Assembly: GCA_046964515.1 (NCBI GenBank)
Contig: JBKUYM010000001.1
Coordinates: 310,001-374,000, forward strand
Direction: 5' to 3'
From: UMGS1663 sp046964515
GTDB lineage: Bacteria > Bacillota > Clostridia > TANB77 > CAG-508
Length of the DNA stretch: 64,000 nt
Part shown: one piece after another, positions 51,997 through 60,467 of the stretch
Numbering within the stretch: the first letter of the stretch is position 1
Layout: the number at the start of each line of letters is the position of its first letter
Notes under the pieces: model-generated
Told to the model about the DNA's origin: nothing
Database searches by the model: none
The model's input: the letters and a program-made list of their open reading frames with translations, nothing else
Program-made: the position numbers and the translations under genes

Positions 51997-53484
51997 ATGA
52001 GTGAAGAAAATATAGGAACAATTAATAAAAAAATATGGAATATGGCTGATGTATTAAGAGATGATGGTGTTTCAAATATCGATTATTTGGAGCAAATAAC
52101 ATATTTACTTTTCTTAAAAATGTGCGATGAATATAGTAAACCACCATATAATAAAAATATGAATATTCCAGATGATTGCAAATGGGACACATTAACTAAC
52201 AAAAAAGGAGCAGAGCTTGCCAAGCATTATAAAGAAGTGCTAGAAAAATTAGAAGAACAAGAAGGAATTTTAAAAGAAATCTATGGTTCGGCACAAAATA
52301 AAATTAATACACCTGCTATGTTATTAAGAGTTATTAACTTAATTAACAAAGAAACATGGACAGCCTTTTCAACAGATGTAAAAGGTGCAATTTATGAAGG
52401 GCTTCTTGAAAAGACATCAAGTGATATTAAAAGTGGAGCAGGTCAATATTTTACACCTAGACCTTTAATAAATGCAATGGTAAAGTGTATTGCACCTGAA
52501 CCAGATAAAAATATATGTGATCCATGTTGTGGAAGTGGAGGATTTTTAATTTCGTCTAAAAATTATGTGGAAGATAATTATAGTTTAGATGAAGAACAAA
52601 AAAATTTTCTGAAATATAGAACTTTTAGAGGTTGGGAGATAGTTCCAATTACATACAAAATGTCTTTAATGAATTTGTTTTTGCATAATATAAGTGATTT
52701 TGGAGGAAATTCTCCTATTACAAGAGGAGATTCATTATTATCAGACCCAGGAGAAAGATTTGATTATGTATTAACTAATCCACCATTTGGAACTAAATCA
52801 ACAATAACATATACGAATGAAGAAGGAGACCAAGAAAAAGAAGATACAGTCTATAATAGGCAAGATTTTTGGTGTACAAGTTCCAACAAACAATTTAATT
52901 TTTTACAACACATTCATACTATATTAAAAACAAATGGTAAATGTGCTGTTGTTATGCCTGATAATATTCTATTTGAAGAAGGTTCTGGAGGATTAACAAT
53001 TAGAAAAAAATTATTAGAAACAACAAATTTACATACTATATTGAGATTGCCTACTGGGATTTTTTATAAACCAGGGGTTAAGGCAAATGTGCTATTCTTT
53101 GATAATAAAGTAGCAAGTCCTGATATTAAAACAAAAGAAATCTGGTATTATGATTTTAGAGCAGGTAAACATTTTACATTAAAACAAAATCCTTTGAAAG
53201 AAAGTGACCTAGATGAGTTTGTAGAATTATATTGTGCTAATAATTTAAAAAATAGAAAAGAGACATGGAGTGAAGAAAACCTTGAAGGTAGATGGAGAAA
53301 ATTTACATATAATCAAATAAAAAATGATTATAAATTTAACTTGGACATTTCATGGATTAAAGATGATGATGACAGATTGGATGATATGACACTTGAAGAT
53401 ATCTTCAACGAGATAAAAGCTGAAAGTGATCAAATATCAAAAACAGTTGAAGAATTAGAAAAAATAATAAATGAGGTAAAATAA
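51997..53484 (+). CDS. hsdM: Type I restriction enzyme, M subunit (N6-adenine methylase)
   Basis: The 495-residue methylase shows an N-terminal HsdM helical domain (IDYLEQITYLLFLKMCDEYS), the SAM motif DPCCGSGGFLIS (about residue 173) and the catalytic NPPFG (TNPPFGTKST, about residue 262). It methylates adenine in the half-site sequence set by HsdS and forms the M2S core. It follows hsdR by 17 bases and precedes hsdS by two. Confidence 0.96.
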   Translation: MSEENIGTINKKIWNMADVLRDDGVSNIDYLEQITYLLFLKMCDEYSKPPYNKNMNIPDDCKWDTLTNKKGAELAKHYKEVLEKLEEQEGILKEIYGSAQNKINTPAMLLRVINLINKETWTAFSTDVKGAIYEGLLEKTSSDIKSGAGQYFTPRPLINAMVKCIAPEPDKNICDPCCGSGGFLISSKNYVEDNYSLDEEQKNFLKYRTFRGWEIVPITYKMSLMNLFLHNISDFGGNSPITRGDSLLSDPGERFDYVLTNPPFGTKSTITYTNEEGDQEKEDTVYNRQDFWCTSSNKQFNFLQHIHTILKTNGKCAVVMPDNILFEEGSGGLTIRKKLLETTNLHTILRLPTGIFYKPGVKANVLFFDNKVASPDIKTKEIWYYDFRAGKHFTLKQNPLKESDLDEFVELYCANNLKNRKETWSEENLEGRWRKFTYNQIKNDYKFNLDISWIKDDDDRLDDMTLEDIFNEIKAESDQISKTVEELEKIINEVK

Positions 53485-53486
53485 AA

Positions 53487-55049
53487 TTGAATACAGAATT
53501 ATTAAAAAAGAAAATCCTTCAATTAGCAATGCAAGGAAAATTGGTTGAACAAGATGAAAGTGATGGAACAGCAGAAGAATTAATAGATAAGATAATAGAA
53601 GAAAAAAAACAACTAATGGCTGAAGGAAAAATTAAAAAAGAAAAATTATCAAGAATATATAAAAATTCTTCAGATAATCATTATTATGAGAAGTTCGATA
53701 ATGGTGAAGAAAAAGATATAACTAATGATATACCATTTGAAATACCTTCAAACTGGTGTTGGACTAGAATAGGTATTTTAGAAGAAATAAATTTGGGTTT
53801 TACATATAGACCAGAATACACCAATAATGGAGTATATTTTTTGTCTGTTAAAGATATTTCTGGAGGAAAAATTGATTTTTCAGAAGCTAAAAAAGTCAGT
53901 AATGAAACATATATTAATGCATCTTATGGAAGCAAGCCTTATAAAGGTGATATATTATTTGGTAGAGTAGGAACAATCGGTAAACCTCAAATCATTTTAG
54001 AAGATACACCTTTTTGCATTTTTGTTAGCTTAGGATTTTTTAGAGATCATCTGAATATTCTTAATAAAGAATATATATGTAGCTGGATGAACTCTTATTT
54101 ATTCGAAGAACAAGTTAAACTAAAAGTAAAGGGCACTGCGCAAATTAATTTAAATACAGGTTGGTTAAAGGATTTTTATATTCCATTACCTCCTATTCAT
54201 GAACAAAATAGAATTACTAAAAAACTAGAAAAATTAGAAGAAAAAATAGAATTAATAGAACACTCTAAAATTGAAATAAAAAAGAATAAGGAACTTTTAA
54301 AGTCAAAAATAATCGATATGGCGATAAAAGGCGAATTAACAAAGCAAATATCTACTGATAAGCCAGCATCAGAACTAATTGAAGATATTTTAGAAGAAAA
54401 AAGAAAATTGATTAAAGAAGGTAAAATTAAGAAAGAAAATTTGTCTGTAATATATAAAGATAGTACAGATAATCAATTTTATGAGAAGTTTGATGATGGT
54501 AAAATTATTAATATTACTAAAGAAATACCTTATGATATTCCAACCAATTGGACTTGGACGAGAATGAAAGATATATGCATAATAAACCCCAGAAATACAT
54601 TAGAAGATGAATTAGAAGTATCTTTCGTCCCAATGACATTAATAGATGGCGGTTATTCAAATTCACATACATTTGAAATAAAGAAATGGAAAGAGATAAA
54701 GACGGGTTTCACTCATTTTAAAGAGGGGGATATTGGAATTGCTAAAATAACACCATGTTTTCAAAATAAGAAATCAACAATATTTAAAAATCTAAAAAAT
54801 GGATATGGTTCTGGAACAACTGAATTACATATTTTAAGACCTGTTATTAATGATATTAGAACGGACTATTTATTTTGGATAATAAAATCATCATATTTTA
54901 TTGATAATGGTGTAAAAACTTATTCTGGTACTGCAGGACAACAAAGAATAAACAAAAATTTTCTACCCAATTTTTTAGTACCAATTGCACCTGTTAACCA
55001 ACAAGAAAAAATTGTAAAAAAAATTAATATAATATTTAAAAATTTATAA
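53487..55049 (+). CDS. hsdS: Type I restriction enzyme, S subunit (expressed allele)
   Basis: The start is TTG 53487, two bases after hsdM. The 520-residue protein has the N-terminal conserved region (LLKKKILQLAMQGKLV, then ...SDNHYYEKFDNG), target domain 1 (NWCWTRIGILEEI onward), a central conserved spacer (KSKIIDMAIKGELTKQ), target domain 2 (NWTWTRMKDICIINPR onward) and a short C-terminus. The central region (54297-54565) and the N-terminal part (53666-53721) occur again in inverted orientation in the silent copy at 55903-57195. The recognition specificity therefore depends on DNA inversion. Confidence 0.93.
   Translation: MNTELLKKKILQLAMQGKLVEQDESDGTAEELIDKIIEEKKQLMAEGKIKKEKLSRIYKNSSDNHYYEKFDNGEEKDITNDIPFEIPSNWCWTRIGILEEINLGFTYRPEYTNNGVYFLSVKDISGGKIDFSEAKKVSNETYINASYGSKPYKGDILFGRVGTIGKPQIILEDTPFCIFVSLGFFRDHLNILNKEYICSWMNSYLFEEQVKLKVKGTAQINLNTGWLKDFYIPLPPIHEQNRITKKLEKLEEKIELIEHSKIEIKKNKELLKSKIIDMAIKGELTKQISTDKPASELIEDILEEKRKLIKEGKIKKENLSVIYKDSTDNQFYEKFDDGKIINITKEIPYDIPTNWTWTRMKDICIINPRNTLEDELEVSFVPMTLIDGGYSNSHTFEIKKWKEIKTGFTHFKEGDIGIAKITPCFQNKKSTIFKNLKNGYGSGTTELHILRPVINDIRTDYLFWIIKSSYFIDNGVKTYSGTAGQQRINKNFLPNFLVPIAPVNQQEKIVKKINIIFKNL
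53666..53721 (+). repeat. Inverted repeat IR2, expressed copy (56 bp)
   Basis: The 56 bp at 53666-53721 recur as the reverse complement at 57204-57259. Inversion between these copies would swap both target domains of HsdS. Confidence 0.9.
54297..54565 (+). repeat. Inverted repeat IR1, expressed copy (269 bp)
   Basis: The 269 bp central conserved region of hsdS at 54297-54565 is repeated as the reverse complement at 56429-56697, with one mismatch seen (Thr versus Ile codon before NWTWTR). Recombination here swaps only the second target domain. Confidence 0.95.
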
Positions 55050-55087
55050 AAATTATATAATGACATACTAGAAAGGAGGTTTTCAGT

Positions 55088-55891
55088 ATGTCTTTTACTT
55101 TCGAAAAATATCTCAAAAGCAAAAATCTTTCTCAAAATACTCAAAAAGTATATTTATTTACAGTTAAACAATACCAATCAAAATATATAATTATAAATGA
55201 GAAAAATCTACAATCATACAAAACATTTCTCGTAGATAACTATAAAATTAAAACTGTAAATTTAAGAATTCAAGCAATTAATACATACCTAAAATATTTG
55301 AAAAAAGACCACTTACGATTATCATTATTAAAATTACAGCAGAAGAACTTTTTGGAAAATGTGATTAGCGAAGCTGATTATGAATATTTCAAGAAATGTT
55401 TGAAAAAGGACAAAAACTATTATTGGTATTTTGTTATAAGATTTATTACTGCAACTGGTGCAAGAGTTAGTGAATTAGTACAATTTAAAGTTGAACATGT
55501 TAAGATAGGATATTTTGATTTATATTCTAAAGGTGGAAAATTAAGAAGAATTTATATTCCAAGTAACCTACAAGAAGAAGCTTTAAAATGGTTTGAATCA
55601 ATTAATTTGACTAATGGTTTTATTTTTAAAAATAAATATGGGAACAGAATAACTACTCGTGGTATTGGTGCAGAATTGAAAAAACTAGGTATTAAGTATG
55701 GATTAAATCCTAAAGTTATATATCCTCATTCATTTAGGCATAGATTTGCTAAGAGTTTCTTAGATAGATTTAATGATATTTCTTTACTTGCCGATTTAAT
55801 GGGACATGAAAGTATAGAAACTACTAGAATATACTTAAGAAGAACTAGTACTGAACAGCAAGAAATTGTAAACAAAATAATTGATTGGTAA
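55088..55891 (+). CDS. Tyrosine recombinase for hsdS inversion
   Basis: This short (267-residue) XerC/D-like recombinase has an N-terminal SAM-like domain (LSQNTQKVYLFTVKQYQSK), Arg in TATGARVSELVQF, HSFRHRFAK (H-x-x-R), LMGHESIETTRIYLRRT with the Tyr nucleophile. It lies between the two oppositely oriented hsdS genes, the hallmark of inverting type I systems (PsrA/CreX-like). AAAGGAGG precedes the ATG. It is distinct from the large integrase at 42649. Confidence 0.92.
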   Translation: MSFTFEKYLKSKNLSQNTQKVYLFTVKQYQSKYIIINEKNLQSYKTFLVDNYKIKTVNLRIQAINTYLKYLKKDHLRLSLLKLQQKNFLENVISEADYEYFKKCLKKDKNYYWYFVIRFITATGARVSELVQFKVEHVKIGYFDLYSKGGKLRRIYIPSNLQEEALKWFESINLTNGFIFKNKYGNRITTRGIGAELKKLGIKYGLNPKVIYPHSFRHRFAKSFLDRFNDISLLADLMGHESIETTRIYLRRTSTEQQEIVNKIIDW

Positions 55892-55902
55892 AAAACAGCT
55901 GA

Positions 55903-57195
55903 TTATTCAGCTGTTTTTATAGTATTATTAATCATAATTAATATTTTAGATATTTTGTTTTGCTCTTTTATTGGTGGTATAGGCACAAGTATATTTAATA
56001 TGGCATCAGTTCCTATATTTCCTTGATTAGCTGTACCTGTTTCTTTAGAAAAGACCTGATCTAAAATTACTTTTGATTTAAGAATTTTAATTAAATAATC
56101 TAGATTCATATTTGAATTACATTTAAAATTACCAACTCTTTGATTTAAATATAAATTATAATTAATTATATCTTTTTTATCAACTAATTTTGTATAGAAA
56201 TAATCTCTTTTATGTCTGGTTCCTGTCATAGTAATTAAAATATCATTTTCTTTTATTAAATATTTTTGTGTTTCATTAGCTAAAACATTATTAATATATA
56301 CGGGATGAGCATTACAAATAATTTTATCATTTTTTACATTCCCGAGTCTAATCACTAAATTATTAGATTTTTTAATATACATATTACTCTTATATGCGTA
56401 GCCACTTAATAATTCTCCAAGGTTTCTTATTCTCGTCCAAGTCCAATTGATTGGAATATCATAAGGTATTTCTTTAGTAATATTAATAATTTTACCATCA
56501 TCAAACTTCTCATAAAATTGATTATCTGTACTATCTTTATATATTACAGACAAATTTTCTTTCTTAATTTTACCTTCTTTAATCAATTTTCTTTTTTCTT
56601 CTAAAATATCTTCAATTAGTTCTGATGCTGGCTTATCAGTAGATATTTGCTTTGTTAATTCGCCTTTTATCGCCATATCGATTATTTTTGACTTTAATAA
56701 TTTTTTTAATTTATTTATTCTATTATAATGTTTATTGATTGATTCAACTTGTTTAAATAATTCTTCTATTTTAGTTACTATTCTATCTTGCTCCTTTTTT
56801 GATGGAATAGGAATGATCATATACTCATAATTTGATATCCAATGACGTTTATGCGTTGAAGCATCTATATTTATTACTTGTAAAAGGTAATAAATAAATT
56901 TAATATTCATAAGATTCGAGCAATTTAAAATTTTCATTGCAGATGATTTAACCTTAAAATTAAAATCAACATATTTTGATTCTGTTGTAAAATCATCAAA
57001 AATTATAGCAGGAACTTTTGAGAATATTCCTTTTGTTTCATTTGTATAACCTAATATAAAGGATTTTCCTGCAGTTAGAACGGGTGTATTATAGGCATCA
57101 CTATAATTAGTTGATTCAACTATATATTTTGATGGCTGCTCATAAAATATAACGTCATTCATTTTTATATATCTCCACTTATCTGGTAATAACAT
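55903..57195 (-). CDS. hsdS: Silent inverted hsdS cassette
   Basis: This minus-strand HsdS-like frame of 430 residues lacks the expressed N-terminal MNTELLKKKILQLAMQ part. It has an alternative target domain 1 (DKWRYIKMNDVIFYEQPSKY onward), the shared central spacer (KSKIIDMAIKGELTKQ; DNA repeat 56429-56697), and an alternative target domain 2 (NWTWTRIRNLGELLSGYAYK onward). The frame continues into IR2 (57204-57259) with no usable start. It is a storage cassette that becomes expressed after inversion. Its 3' end abuts the recombinase gene. Confidence 0.88.
   Translation of the reverse strand: MLLPDKWRYIKMNDVIFYEQPSKYIVESTNYSDAYNTPVLTAGKSFILGYTNETKGIFSKVPAIIFDDFTTESKYVDFNFKVKSSAMKILNCSNLMNIKFIYYLLQVINIDASTHKRHWISNYEYMIIPIPSKKEQDRIVTKIEELFKQVESINKHYNRINKLKKLLKSKIIDMAIKGELTKQISTDKPASELIEDILEEKRKLIKEGKIKKENLSVIYKDSTDNQFYEKFDDGKIINITKEIPYDIPINWTWTRIRNLGELLSGYAYKSNMYIKKSNNLVIRLGNVKNDKIICNAHPVYINNVLANETQKYLIKENDILITMTGTRHKRDYFYTKLVDKKDIINYNLYLNQRVGNFKCNSNMNLDYLIKILKSKVILDQVFSKETGTANQGNIGTDAILNILVPIPPIKEQNKISKILIMINNTIKTAE
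56429..56697 (-). repeat. Inverted repeat IR1, silent copy (269 bp)
   Basis: This is the reverse complement of 54297-54565. It is the inner repeat pair that swaps target domain 2. Confidence 0.95.
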
Positions 57196-57203
57196 TAAAT
57201 TTT

Positions 57204-57259
57204 TTATATCTTTTTCTTCACCATTATCGAACTTCTCATAATAATGATTATCTGAAGAA
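57204..57259 (-). repeat. Inverted repeat IR2, silent copy (56 bp)
   Basis: This is the reverse complement of 53666-53721. It is the outer repeat pair of the inversion system, marking the edge of the silent cassette. Confidence 0.9.
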
Positions 57260-57349
57260 ATATAGTAATTTCAATGAGATTATGATATAATAAGGCAAAG
57301 TAAATAATATTGAAACTAGAATAAAACAAGTAAAAGGAGCTTGGAGTAA

Positions 57350-57835
57350 TTGAACATAAAAATAGATGAACAATTTATTGTAAATAAGATTATTGAATTT
57401 ATGCTAAATAAAGAAAATGGTAATTGGCACGAAGAAAAAGTAGAAAAGAGTGATTTGCATAAGCATGGAGTTGATATTAAATTAGTAGGTGGAAAAAGAA
57501 ATAGTGAATATTTTTATATTGAATGTAAAGGTAAATCTTATGCTAAATCAATTAATAGAGAAGGATGGCTTAATGCATTAGGGCAAATAATAACAAGAAT
57601 GGATGTAAAAAGATATTCTATTTCTAAAGAAGATGGTAGAATATCTGGGATAAATCATGCTTATAAATATAGCTTAGGATTATATTGGGAATCAGCTCAA
57701 GTTGCATTAAGAAGAATACCAAAAGAAATAGCTGAAGTTCTATGTTTACATATCTTTTCTATTAATGATAATGGAGATGTTAAGTATTTTACTCCAAGTA
57801 GATTTGGAAAAGCATATAACAAAGAAGAGTTATAG
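57350..57835 (+). CDS. PD-(D/E)xK-like hypothetical protein
   Basis: The 161-residue protein has the nuclease-fold pattern HGVDIKLVGG, a short strand and FYIECKGKSYAKS (D...E-C-K), with an N-terminal helix pair. The motif suggests a small restriction-endonuclease-like enzyme, but no catalytic proof exists. It starts at TTG 57350, with AAGGAGC upstream. It lies just outside the inversion locus and is followed 17 bases later by a metallophosphoesterase, so the two could be a nuclease/phosphatase pair. Confidence 0.6.
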   Translation: MNIKIDEQFIVNKIIEFMLNKENGNWHEEKVEKSDLHKHGVDIKLVGGKRNSEYFYIECKGKSYAKSINREGWLNALGQIITRMDVKRYSISKEDGRISGINHAYKYSLGLYWESAQVALRRIPKEIAEVLCLHIFSINDNGDVKYFTPSRFGKAYNKEEL

Positions 57836-57851
57836 AGAGAAGGTGAAAATT

Positions 57852-58616
57852 GTGATTTACATTACAGGAGATACACATGCTGATTTCAATAGATTTTTAA
57901 ATGATAAATTTCTAATTCAAACAGAAATGAACAAAGATGACTATGTAATAGTGTTTGGTGACTTTGGTGGAGTTTGGACATTTGAAAAAGAAAATATCCA
58001 AGAAAAGTATTGGTTGGATTATTTAAATGAAAAGAACTTTACAACATTATTTGTAGATGGAAACCATGAAAATTTTACAAGATTATATAATTATCCAGTA
58101 GAAGAGTGGCATGGAGGCAAAGTACATAAAATAAGAGATTCAGTATTACATTTAATGCGTGGAGAAATTTTTGATATAGACAATAAAAAGTTTTTCGCAT
58201 TTGGTGGAGCAAAATCACATGATATACAAGAAGGCATATTAAATCTAGATGAAGAAGAAAAGATATATAATTATCGAAAAAGAGGAGAATATTTTAGAAT
58301 AAGAGATTTTTCATGGTGGGATTTAGAACTCCCAACTGAAGAAGAAATGCAGAACGGAATAAATAATTTAGAAAAAGTAAATTATAAAGTGAATTATATT
58401 ATTTCTCATTGCTGCCCAACAAGTGTACAGGCAATAATTAGTGGAGGCAGTTTTAAGAAAGATAATCTAACGGATTATTTACAAGAAATTTCAGAAAAAT
58501 GCGAATTTAAGAAATGGTTTTTTGGGCATTATCATGATAATAGACAAGTTAATTCACAGTTTACTTTATTATATGAAGATATAGTTCCACTAGAATTTGA
58601 AACTGTTTTCAAATAA
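57852..58616 (+). CDS. Calcineurin-like metallophosphoesterase
   Basis: The 254-residue phosphoesterase has the metal motifs TGDTHADF (D-x-H), VFGDFGGVW (G-D), FVDGNHEN (G-N-H-[DE]), ISHCCPTS and FFGHYHDN (G-H-x-H). It starts at GTG 57852, with AAGGTG six bases upstream. The substrate is unknown. Family members act on nucleotides or phosphoproteins. It is the last gene before the tRNA-like element. Confidence 0.88.
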   Translation: MIYITGDTHADFNRFLNDKFLIQTEMNKDDYVIVFGDFGGVWTFEKENIQEKYWLDYLNEKNFTTLFVDGNHENFTRLYNYPVEEWHGGKVHKIRDSVLHLMRGEIFDIDNKKFFAFGGAKSHDIQEGILNLDEEEKIYNYRKRGEYFRIRDFSWWDLELPTEEEMQNGINNLEKVNYKVNYIISHCCPTSVQAIISGGSFKKDNLTDYLQEISEKCEFKKWFFGHYHDNRQVNSQFTLLYEDIVPLEFETVFK

Positions 58617-58767
58617 ATAGTTAAATACATACTAATTTGCTATATGTAATTTTAGTATTCATAATATCTACTGTTATAATCAAAATTGATTCTACATTAT
58701 GGATAAATGTTTTTGAAGTAATGATCACAGTATATTTTACAATAATTTATGAGGAGATGAAGTCTAT

Positions 58768-58854
58768 GAAAATATTTTCACACGGTGTTAGCTCTGGTAT
58801 ATGTGTAGAAACAAATGTGATAATAAGTAGATATAATATTAAAAATATATAGAT
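58768..58854 (+). CDS. Possible leader peptide overlapping the tRNA-like element
   Basis: ATG 58768 has GAGGAG nine bases upstream and encodes MKIFSHGVSSGICVETNVII, then SRYNIKNI, ending at TAG inside the tRNA-like element. It may be a real small peptide or chance. A longer frame back to TTG 58637 has no ribosome site. Confidence 0.25.
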
Positions 58855-58889
58855 TAGAGCATTAGGTTCAATTCCTAATCTACACACCA
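58803..58889 (+). other. tRNA-like element with perfect acceptor and T-arm
   Basis: GTGTAGA (58803-58809) pairs 7/7 with TCTACAC (58879-58885), followed by discriminator A and CCA. The T-arm TTAGG-TTCAATT-CCTAA (58862-58878) is canonical. The 52-base middle region has no D-arm with GG and no clear anticodon stem, so this is not a standard tRNA. A terminator hairpin follows at once. It may be a decayed or unusual element-borne tRNA, or a tRNA mimic. Confidence 0.45.
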
Positions 58890-58916
58890 AGCAGACAAGA
58901 AAGTCTGCTTCTTTTA
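58889..58916 (+). terminator. Terminator after the tRNA-like element
   Basis: AAGCAGAC (58889-58896), AAGAAA and GTCTGCTT (58903-58910), then CTTTT. Confidence 0.8.
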
Positions 58917-59022
58917 ATTTAAATTGAAAATAATAAATACAAAAAAGGTACTATTTTTATAAAGAAAACATAGAATATTATATAAAGTTTTGTAAAAATA
59001 ATACAAAATGTATTAAAAATTA

Positions 59023-59051
59023 TTGATTTGTACTAAGAAGTGGTGTAAAAT
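59023..59051 (+). promoter_or_regulatory. Promoter of the AAA-TOPRIM operon
   Basis: TTGATT (59023-59028), a 17 bp spacer and TAAAAT (59046-59051), 49 bases before the ATG. Confidence 0.65.
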
Positions 59052-59099
59052 AGTATAGAAAAGTTCAAAAATGATACAATATTATAGGAGGTTGATAAA

Positions 59100-60467
59100 A
59101 TGTTCACATATGTAAAAGCTAAAAACTTTAAATCATTAAAAGATATAGAGTTCAATTTAAATAAGACAAAAACAAAAACAAATCAATTCATATCTATATA
59201 TGGTGAAAATGGAAGTGGAAAAACCAATATTGTAGAATTATTTAAATTATTACAACAATCAACAATGTCAAGAGCAACAGATATTGCGATGAATAAGATG
59301 CCAAAAGAATTTTGGAAAATACAAGAAGAAATGTCAGATCAGTTACCAACAGAAATAAGACAAATTTTCCAATTATCATTTAATCTAAAAGAATATAGAA
59401 TGTTAGATGAAGAAGAACCAACTGAAATTGAATATGGTTTCAAAATTAATGATAATGATGGATTTTATTATATAAAATTTGATGATGACATTATAGAAGA
59501 AAAACTATATTATATGGCTGGAAAACAAAGAGCATATCTATTTCAAATAAATAAGGAAAATAACAAAATTATCAAAAACTTAAATAAAAACATATTTATT
59601 AATGAAAAATATAATGAAGAATTAATCGATGGAATTGATAAGTATTGGGGTAAATATACTTTTTTATCATTATTATCATTTGAAGCAATAGAGAAAAATA
59701 AAGACTATATAGATAATAATATATCTAAAAATATTATGGAAGTAATAGATAAAATTTGGTCAATGACAGTACATGTTGATAAAGGTGCTTTGAAAATAAT
59801 ACCGGATGGTTTCGTAAAAGTAAGAAAATTAAACGATATTCAAAAGGGAATTGTTAAAAAGGATAAGTTACCTGAAATAAAGAAATATGAAAATGTTTTA
59901 AATATATTTTTTACACAAGCATATGCAGACATAAAAGAAGTAAAATACAAAATAAATGAAAAAGAAGACAGAATCCATTATGAATTATATTTTTATAAAA
60001 TGATAGGAGGACAAATAAAGTCCATTCCTTCTAAACTCGAATCAGATGGAACAAGAAGAATACTAAATCAATTTGATACAATAATAGGCTCATTGTTAGG
60101 AGAAACAGTTATAATAGATGAAATAGATAATGGAATACATGATGTACTGATGAAAAATATTATAATGTCAATAAAAGATGAGATAACAGGACAATTAATA
60201 ATAACAACACATAATACACTTTTATTAGAAATATTACCAAAAGAATATATCTATATATTATCAACAGACTATAATGGAAATAAAACAATAAATTCTATAA
60301 AAGAATATGGAATTAAAATACAAAAAAATAATAATGCTCGTGATTTGTATTTTAAAGGAGTCTTTGGAGGAATTCCAACAACAGACTATATTGATTTTGA
60401 AGAAATAAAATATGCTCTAGAAGATTCAGAAGCTAATGAGGAAAATGCTGATGGTGAGGAAACCTAA
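59100..60467 (+). CDS. AAA ATPase, defence-associated (OLD/AbiEii-like core)
   Basis: The 455-residue ATPase starts MFTYVKAKNFKSLKDIEFNL, the typical recombinational-ATPase strand, followed by Walker A YGENGSGKTNIVE (about residue 37). The ABC-type C-terminus has Walker B TVIIDEIDNGIHD (about residue 340) and the H-loop ITTHNTLLLE. Such stand-alone ATPases pair with a second effector in defence islands. It overlaps the next gene by 32 bases, so both are one unit. GGAGGTTGATAAA precedes the ATG. Confidence 0.85.
   Translation: MFTYVKAKNFKSLKDIEFNLNKTKTKTNQFISIYGENGSGKTNIVELFKLLQQSTMSRATDIAMNKMPKEFWKIQEEMSDQLPTEIRQIFQLSFNLKEYRMLDEEEPTEIEYGFKINDNDGFYYIKFDDDIIEEKLYYMAGKQRAYLFQINKENNKIIKNLNKNIFINEKYNEELIDGIDKYWGKYTFLSLLSFEAIEKNKDYIDNNISKNIMEVIDKIWSMTVHVDKGALKIIPDGFVKVRKLNDIQKGIVKKDKLPEIKKYENVLNIFFTQAYADIKEVKYKINEKEDRIHYELYFYKMIGGQIKSIPSKLESDGTRRILNQFDTIIGSLLGETVIIDEIDNGIHDVLMKNIIMSIKDEITGQLIITTHNTLLLEILPKEYIYILSTDYNGNKTINSIKEYGIKIQKNNNARDLYFKGVFGGIPTTDYIDFEEIKYALEDSEANEENADGEET

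Noticed and set aside
58637..58852. 71-codon hydrophobic frame before the tRNA-like element
   Set aside because: The TTG start has no ribosome site. Only the shorter ATG 58768 frame has one.
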